A program made the translations under genes and the position numbers. From JBBDWJ01 sp963824095 (lineage in GTDB: Bacteria > Acidobacteriota > Terriglobia > Bryobacterales > UBA6623), in the NCBI GenBank assembly GCA_963824095.1, contig CAWGNS010000014.1, positions 310,001-374,000 of the forward strand: a stretch of DNA of 64,000 nt, in the 5' to 3' direction. Shown here one piece after another: positions 60,060 through 64,000 of the stretch. Under the pieces are notes generated by a model, which searched no databases, was not told the origin of the DNA, and was given only the letters and a program-made list of their open reading frames with translations. Within the stretch, counting starts at the first letter, position 1. Each line of letters opens with the position of its first letter.

Positions 60060-63000
60060 TCAGAACTCGAGACGCGCCCCCAACTGAATGCGGCGACCGT
60101 AGGTCAGGTCGGCCTGGTTGGTGGAGCGGCCAAAGTTACTGCTGTTCACATTGGTCGACGGATCGCCCCAACTCATATTATTGAGCAGGTTGAAGGCATC
60201 CATCTTCAATTGCATCCCCAGCTTCTCGGTGAGCCGGAAAGCTTTCACCAAGCCGAGGTCCATATTGAGAACCCCCGGCCCGTAGAGACCCGGGAAGTTC
60301 CAGGGGTTGCTGCGCGGCGTGAAGTCCGGCAGCCTCGCGAAGCCCGAGGTATTGAACCACTGGTTCGCGGTCGGGTTGGACATGGTGGGATCGGTGCCGT
60401 CCCAAAGCATTCCGCCGAAGCCGAGCAGATTGCCGGAACGCCAAACCAGGATGGGGCTCAGTTTCCAACCACCCACAATGGCGTCCACGGCACGCGGCGC
60501 CCCGGAAAGGTAAGAGCGTCCCTTTCCCAGCGGAACATCCCAGGAGCCCGCCATCGTGAGGCGCTGCCGGTAGTTGTTCGCATTCTGCCACGAGTATTGC
60601 CGGTTGTAGTCGGCAATGTCGTTGTAGAACCGCTGACCCTTTTCCAGGTGATAGCTGTAGCCGACCAGCAGCGTCACGCCCTTGCTGTAGTTCTTCTGCA
60701 ATTTGATCTGCAGCGCCTGATACTTCATGGCGCCGCCTTTCATACCGTCGACGACAACAATATCCCCGTACTGGGGATAGGGCTTCGCCATGCTGGTCAC
60801 ATCCACCTGGGGCTCATAGCGGAGCGCCCCCGGAAACTTTTCGACCGGCAGCTTGTCGTAGAACGGATTGTCCATCACCGCCAGGGTTGCTTCCTTGTAG
60901 GTGTAGCCGATCTGCGGATCGACCTGGTTGATGTTGTAGTCGGTCTCGAAGACCTGGCCGGTGCGGTTGTAGAAGTAGGTGACGTCAAGAACCATGGCGC
61001 CCGGCAACTCGCGCTGCACGGAGAAGTTGAGGCGGTCACTGTTGCTGCGGCGCCGATTGGGGTCGAAATAGGTTAGCGAGTTCCCCAGCATCGTGTAGAT
61101 GCCGAGGCTCTTCTCCCGCGAGGGGGCGACCGGGTTGGATGCGGGGAAAGGATTATCCAGCCGCATTTGCGGCACGCCCTGAATGTCGTTGGGAGCGCCG
61201 GTGAAATTGCTGTAACCGTACATCGGAAAGCCGCTGAGCTGATCGTGGCTCGAATTGGTGGTCCAAGGCGTCACATAGCGCCCGTAGGCGGCGCGCACGA
61301 CGGTCTTGTCGTTCAGCCGGTAGGCGATGCCGATGCGCGGTGAGACGCTGCCCGCACCGCCATCCCAGGATCCCGGATGCTGGTCGGAGGCAAACTGGAA
61401 GGCCCCGGTCATGTTCCAGGGCCCCTGGTAGAACTGGCCGAGCTCCGCCGGCATCTCGGTTCCCTGCAATTCCGGAATCTGCGCATTCAGATCGAGCGCG
61501 CGGGTCTCCCGATTCTGTGTATCGTGGAACGGGGATTCGTACTCGTAGCGTATCCCGAGACTCAAGGTCAAGTTCCGGGTCAATTTCCAGTCGTCGTTCA
61601 AGTAGAAGCCGTAGAACCGGCTGCGCACGTGCGGCGAGACGTCGATTGGAAACGCCGTTTGGCCGCTATCCCAGTTGTTCGCGTCATCGCCGCTGATAGC
61701 CGGCGTGATCGCCCCGAGAAGGAACGTCGCGTAGGAATCACCGGAGAGCAACAGGTCCGGATTGTTATAGGTGGCCGAGGTCGGCTGCCCATCGAAGCCG
61801 AAGCCGGGCAAGACGTCGACGAGCAGGCTGTTGGTCGTGGCGCTGCGCACGTCGGTGCCCATCTTCAGGTAGTGGTTGCCGTGCTGCTGGCTGAGTTTGG
61901 CGCTGACTTCCCAGGCGTGCGGAGTCTCGTGCCAATAACCACCGCCCGGCCCCATGTGGGTGCTGCCGTTGACGGTCATGCGGGGGATGAGATTGGGGAC
62001 GCTGGGGTCCGCAAATACCGGCTTATAGAAATCGGCGCCGGGGAAGACTCCGTCCCAACCCCAGGCGGGGTCGAAATCGGTGGCGAAATGAGACTGGTCC
62101 CGGAACGAGTGGAAGCCGCCGTGGATGTTGAGAACCGTCGAGGGGCTCACCATATAGGTGCCGTTGCCCGCCCAGGACCCCATGTTGTAGTTCGCGCCGC
62201 GGTCGGACATGTAGATCGGCGACCCGGTCGGATTGCCGGTGACTTGAACCGGCGTACGGGTCAGGCTGATCCGGCCGTAGACGCGCAGCTTGTCGTTGAC
62301 GACGTAATCGGTGCGGTTCGAGAAATTCTTGTAGGGGTATTTGATCGGCGTCGAAACCACGTAGTTATCAGTGTGGAATGCGTCGATGCCGGGCCCATTG
62401 GCTTTCCAAAGGGCGCCGGTGTATCGCATCGCCGTGGGGTCGAGCTGGCTGCTCGGAATCACGTTGCCCGGAAAGGGCGTGCGGGTAATCGTCCCGTCGG
62501 CGGCGGTCTGCGTGCTCCAGGGATCATAGATGGGCCGTAGCGCGCCGTCATCGGTGAGGGTTTGGGAGAAATCCCCGGTTCGCTCCAAGTCGGTGGGAAC
62601 CGTGTTGTAGAGCGCGGCGGGCTCGGTCTTCTCCCAGCCTTCGTAGCCCACAAAATTAAAGAGCTTGTTCTTGATGATGGCGCCGCCGAACGTACCGCCG
62701 AACATGTTGTTGCGCGTCTGGTTCTCGGTGCGAAAAACGCGATTTTCGAGCGCATTCCACTTGGCGCGCTGCGCCTGGAAGAAACCGCTTCCATGGAAAT
62801 CGTTGGTGCCCGCTTTCATCACGACGCTGATGGCGGAACCGGAACTGTGCCCATACTCGGCGTCGACCGCGTTCTGCACGACGTTGACTTCCTGCACCAT
62901 GTCGGGAGAGGGCACGTAGCCGGTCTTGACACTGATGCCGGCGGGGCTGCCGTCGACCTGCAGGTCGTTGGTGAACTGCCCGCTGCCGCCAATCCGGAGA

Positions 63001-63557
63001 TTGTTGGAGGCCCAGGTATCGTATGGGTTGTCTTCACCCCAGGAGGTACTCTGCACCGCGGGATCCAACTGCGCGAGCAGGAAGACGTTGCGATACAGTT
63101 GCGGCAGGCTGGTCGTCAGCTGCTGGCTGACGGTGGTCTCGAGCTTGGCGTTGTTGAACTGCAGCGAGGCCGCTTCGGCCGTGACGGTAACCGTTTCGGA
63201 TACTTCTCCGACTTGCAGTTGAGCGTCCACCGTCACATCGGCTCGCGACGACACAACCAGCTGCTCCTGCACAAACCTGCTGAAGCCGGTGCTCTCCACT
63301 GTGATGGTGTATGTGCCGGGCTCCACGAGGTCGAACAAGTAGTGCCCGGTCACGTTGGTGCTCTGGACTACGGACACCCCCGTTTGAGTGTTGAGCAGAG
63401 TCACCTGGGCGTCAACGATTGCAGCGTCGCTGGAGTCAGTGACACTACCCTGGATTCTGCTGCGGTAGTCCTGTCCAAATACCGGACTCGCAAGCAGCAG
63501 ACACAGACAGAAGAGCACGGACGGCAGATACCGGCTCATGAACGATCTATCCCTCAT
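60060..63557 (-). CDS. TonB-dependent receptor, Oar-like, first gene of receptor-TPR-UnbV operon
   Basis: 1165 aa. A signal peptide (LPSVLFCLCLLLASPVFGQ) leads to a CarboxypepD_reg-like domain (SRIQGSVTDSSDAAIVDAQVTLLNTQTG, ~28-110), a plug (DMVQEVNVVQNAVDAEYGHSSGS) and a barrel ending in aromatic LGARLEF. It should take up a large ligand across the outer membrane with TonB energy. The ATG at 63557 has GGGGAGAAAG 8 bases upstream; M at 63539 is also possible. The downstream order, hairpin, TPR gene and UnbV gene, makes it the head of a three-gene operon. The ligand is unknown; no glycoside hydrolase or SusD-like gene is adjacent. Confidence 0.93.
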   Translation of the reverse strand: MRDRSFMSRYLPSVLFCLCLLLASPVFGQDYRSRIQGSVTDSSDAAIVDAQVTLLNTQTGVSVVQSTNVTGHYLFDLVEPGTYTITVESTGFSRFVQEQLVVSSRADVTVDAQLQVGEVSETVTVTAEAASLQFNNAKLETTVSQQLTTSLPQLYRNVFLLAQLDPAVQSTSWGEDNPYDTWASNNLRIGGSGQFTNDLQVDGSPAGISVKTGYVPSPDMVQEVNVVQNAVDAEYGHSSGSAISVVMKAGTNDFHGSGFFQAQRAKWNALENRVFRTENQTRNNMFGGTFGGAIIKNKLFNFVGYEGWEKTEPAALYNTVPTDLERTGDFSQTLTDDGALRPIYDPWSTQTAADGTITRTPFPGNVIPSSQLDPTAMRYTGALWKANGPGIDAFHTDNYVVSTPIKYPYKNFSNRTDYVVNDKLRVYGRISLTRTPVQVTGNPTGSPIYMSDRGANYNMGSWAGNGTYMVSPSTVLNIHGGFHSFRDQSHFATDFDPAWGWDGVFPGADFYKPVFADPSVPNLIPRMTVNGSTHMGPGGGYWHETPHAWEVSAKLSQQHGNHYLKMGTDVRSATTNSLLVDVLPGFGFDGQPTSATYNNPDLLLSGDSYATFLLGAITPAISGDDANNWDSGQTAFPIDVSPHVRSRFYGFYLNDDWKLTRNLTLSLGIRYEYESPFHDTQNRETRALDLNAQIPELQGTEMPAELGQFYQGPWNMTGAFQFASDQHPGSWDGGAGSVSPRIGIAYRLNDKTVVRAAYGRYVTPWTTNSSHDQLSGFPMYGYSNFTGAPNDIQGVPQMRLDNPFPASNPVAPSREKSLGIYTMLGNSLTYFDPNRRRSNSDRLNFSVQRELPGAMVLDVTYFYNRTGQVFETDYNINQVDPQIGYTYKEATLAVMDNPFYDKLPVEKFPGALRYEPQVDVTSMAKPYPQYGDIVVVDGMKGGAMKYQALQIKLQKNYSKGVTLLVGYSYHLEKGQRFYNDIADYNRQYSWQNANNYRQRLTMAGSWDVPLGKGRSYLSGAPRAVDAIVGGWKLSPILVWRSGNLLGFGGMLWDGTDPTMSNPTANQWFNTSGFARLPDFTPRSNPWNFPGLYGPGVLNMDLGLVKAFRLTEKLGMQLKMDAFNLLNNMSWGDPSTNVNSSNFGRSTNQADLTYGRRIQLGARLEF

Positions 63558-64000
63558 ATTTCTTTCTCCCCTTGCAAGCGCTTCCGGCTCCTGAAAGCCG
63601 GAATCCTGAGGCCGAACAATCCGGTTCAATCCCCGCCGGTTTGTCGCGGATTCTGGACCTCCAGACCACACCCTTGCCGGTGGTGCCAAGCTGACAACCA
63701 AGAACCAATCGGCTCTTGCGCCAGCCGGCCGTAGTGGCGGCGAAGTCTGTACAGTCGCTGTAAAAGATGGCTACCAAGGACTACCGTGGCGTAGAAGCGC
63801 GGGCGAGCCAGTGCGTCGCCCAGACCTCACGCTTGGCAGCCGCTTGGGGTGCCCCGCTTTGCAATGGTTGCCATTTTACAGTTGCGTCACTGAGAACGCA
63901 AGGAAAAAACGAGAAAAAGAAACCATAGATTGATAGCGGCCTCGATGCGGGCGGCCTGCGCAGCGTGTGGAAGATTCGACCTGCCGGAGGCAGGATCGGA
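63558..64000. other. Upstream region of the receptor operon, 443 bp
   Basis: No gene is supported here. AT-richer patches around 63876-63930 (GTTGCGTCACTGAGAACGC then AAGGAAAAAACGAGAAAAAG) are the likeliest promoter zone for the minus-strand operon, but no clear -35/-10 could be named. Confidence 0.4.

Noticed and set aside
1..64000. CRISPR array, prophage or insertion sequence
   Set aside because: No direct-repeat/spacer array, integrase, capsid, terminase or transposase frame was recognised.

Overview
The window is about 64 kb of high-GC chromosomal DNA, most likely from an Acidobacteriota bacterium related to Bryobacter/Solibacter (Terriglobia, Bryobacterales). I infer this from the large Oar-like TonB-dependent receptors with N-terminal carboxypeptidase-regulatory domains, a receptor/TPR/FG-GAP-UnbV (CRTAC1-type) gene trio, a compact sugar-aldolase microcompartment operon, many exported sugar-acid and amidohydrolase enzymes, and the gene density. 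No phage, plasmid, insertion sequence or CRISPR array was seen.

Layout. 1-9 kb: the 3' end of an OmpA-domain gene, a UDP-glucuronate decarboxylase-like enzyme, a Tat-exported mannonate-dehydratase-like enolase-superfamily protein, an exported TPR protein, a MetR-like LysR regulator, an IlvD/EDD sugar-acid dehydratase and a YwiC-like membrane protein. 9.6-13.3 kb (minus strand): a bacterial microcompartment operon with three pentamer genes, one hexamer gene and a class II aldolase with a probable encapsulation tail, preceded by VOC and Gfo/Idh/MocA genes. 13.4-21.2 kb: an MsbA-like ABC exporter, GNAT, rimO, yacG, pgpA, an IPT/beta-propeller protein and a frameshifted cinA. 21.4-27.2 kb: the most unusual unit, a polytopic membrane protein, an ExbB/TolQ-type proton channel, a DUF2149 protein and a 1329-residue CobN-like chelatase with membrane anchors at both ends. 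It resembles the heme-dechelating hmuSTUV block of anaerobes but has no adjacent receptor. 27.5-45.7 kb: mixed metabolism and housekeeping (YuiH-like molybdoenzyme, DUF309, Old Yellow Enzyme family, di-heme peroxidase, surE, acyl-CoA dehydrogenase, mnmE-purS-glmS), three toxin-antitoxin pairs, an NfrB-like glycosyltransferase with a c-di-GMP-binding MshEN domain, an exported amidohydrolase and a MotB-like protein. 46-52 kb: a MATE exporter and a molybdenum island (modA, modB, modC, a broken molybdopterin-domain gene and a molybdate-type regulator). 52.4-63.6 kb: a TonB receptor, tRNA-Arg(CCU), and a receptor-TPR-UnbV operon with a terminator-like hairpin after the receptor gene.

Intergenic spaces carry several families of short palindromic repeats (for example at 476, 6078, 9229, 9642, 15409, 16195, 18325, 27427, 34803 and 44874). 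Four genes (modA, modC, cinA and the molybdopterin-domain gene) carry apparent indels that are each explained by a gain or loss of C residues in short C runs. These could be assembly errors or real decay; read data are needed to tell.

How the parts fit: the sugar-acid dehydratases, aldolase compartment and oxidoreductases point to degradation of plant or microbial polysaccharide sugars (fucose/rhamnose-type). The TonB receptors supply large substrates across the outer membrane. The CobN/ExbB/DUF2149 unit suggests energised handling of a tetrapyrrole or its metal in the periplasm. The mod genes feed molybdoenzymes, one of which (YuiH-like) is intact in the window.
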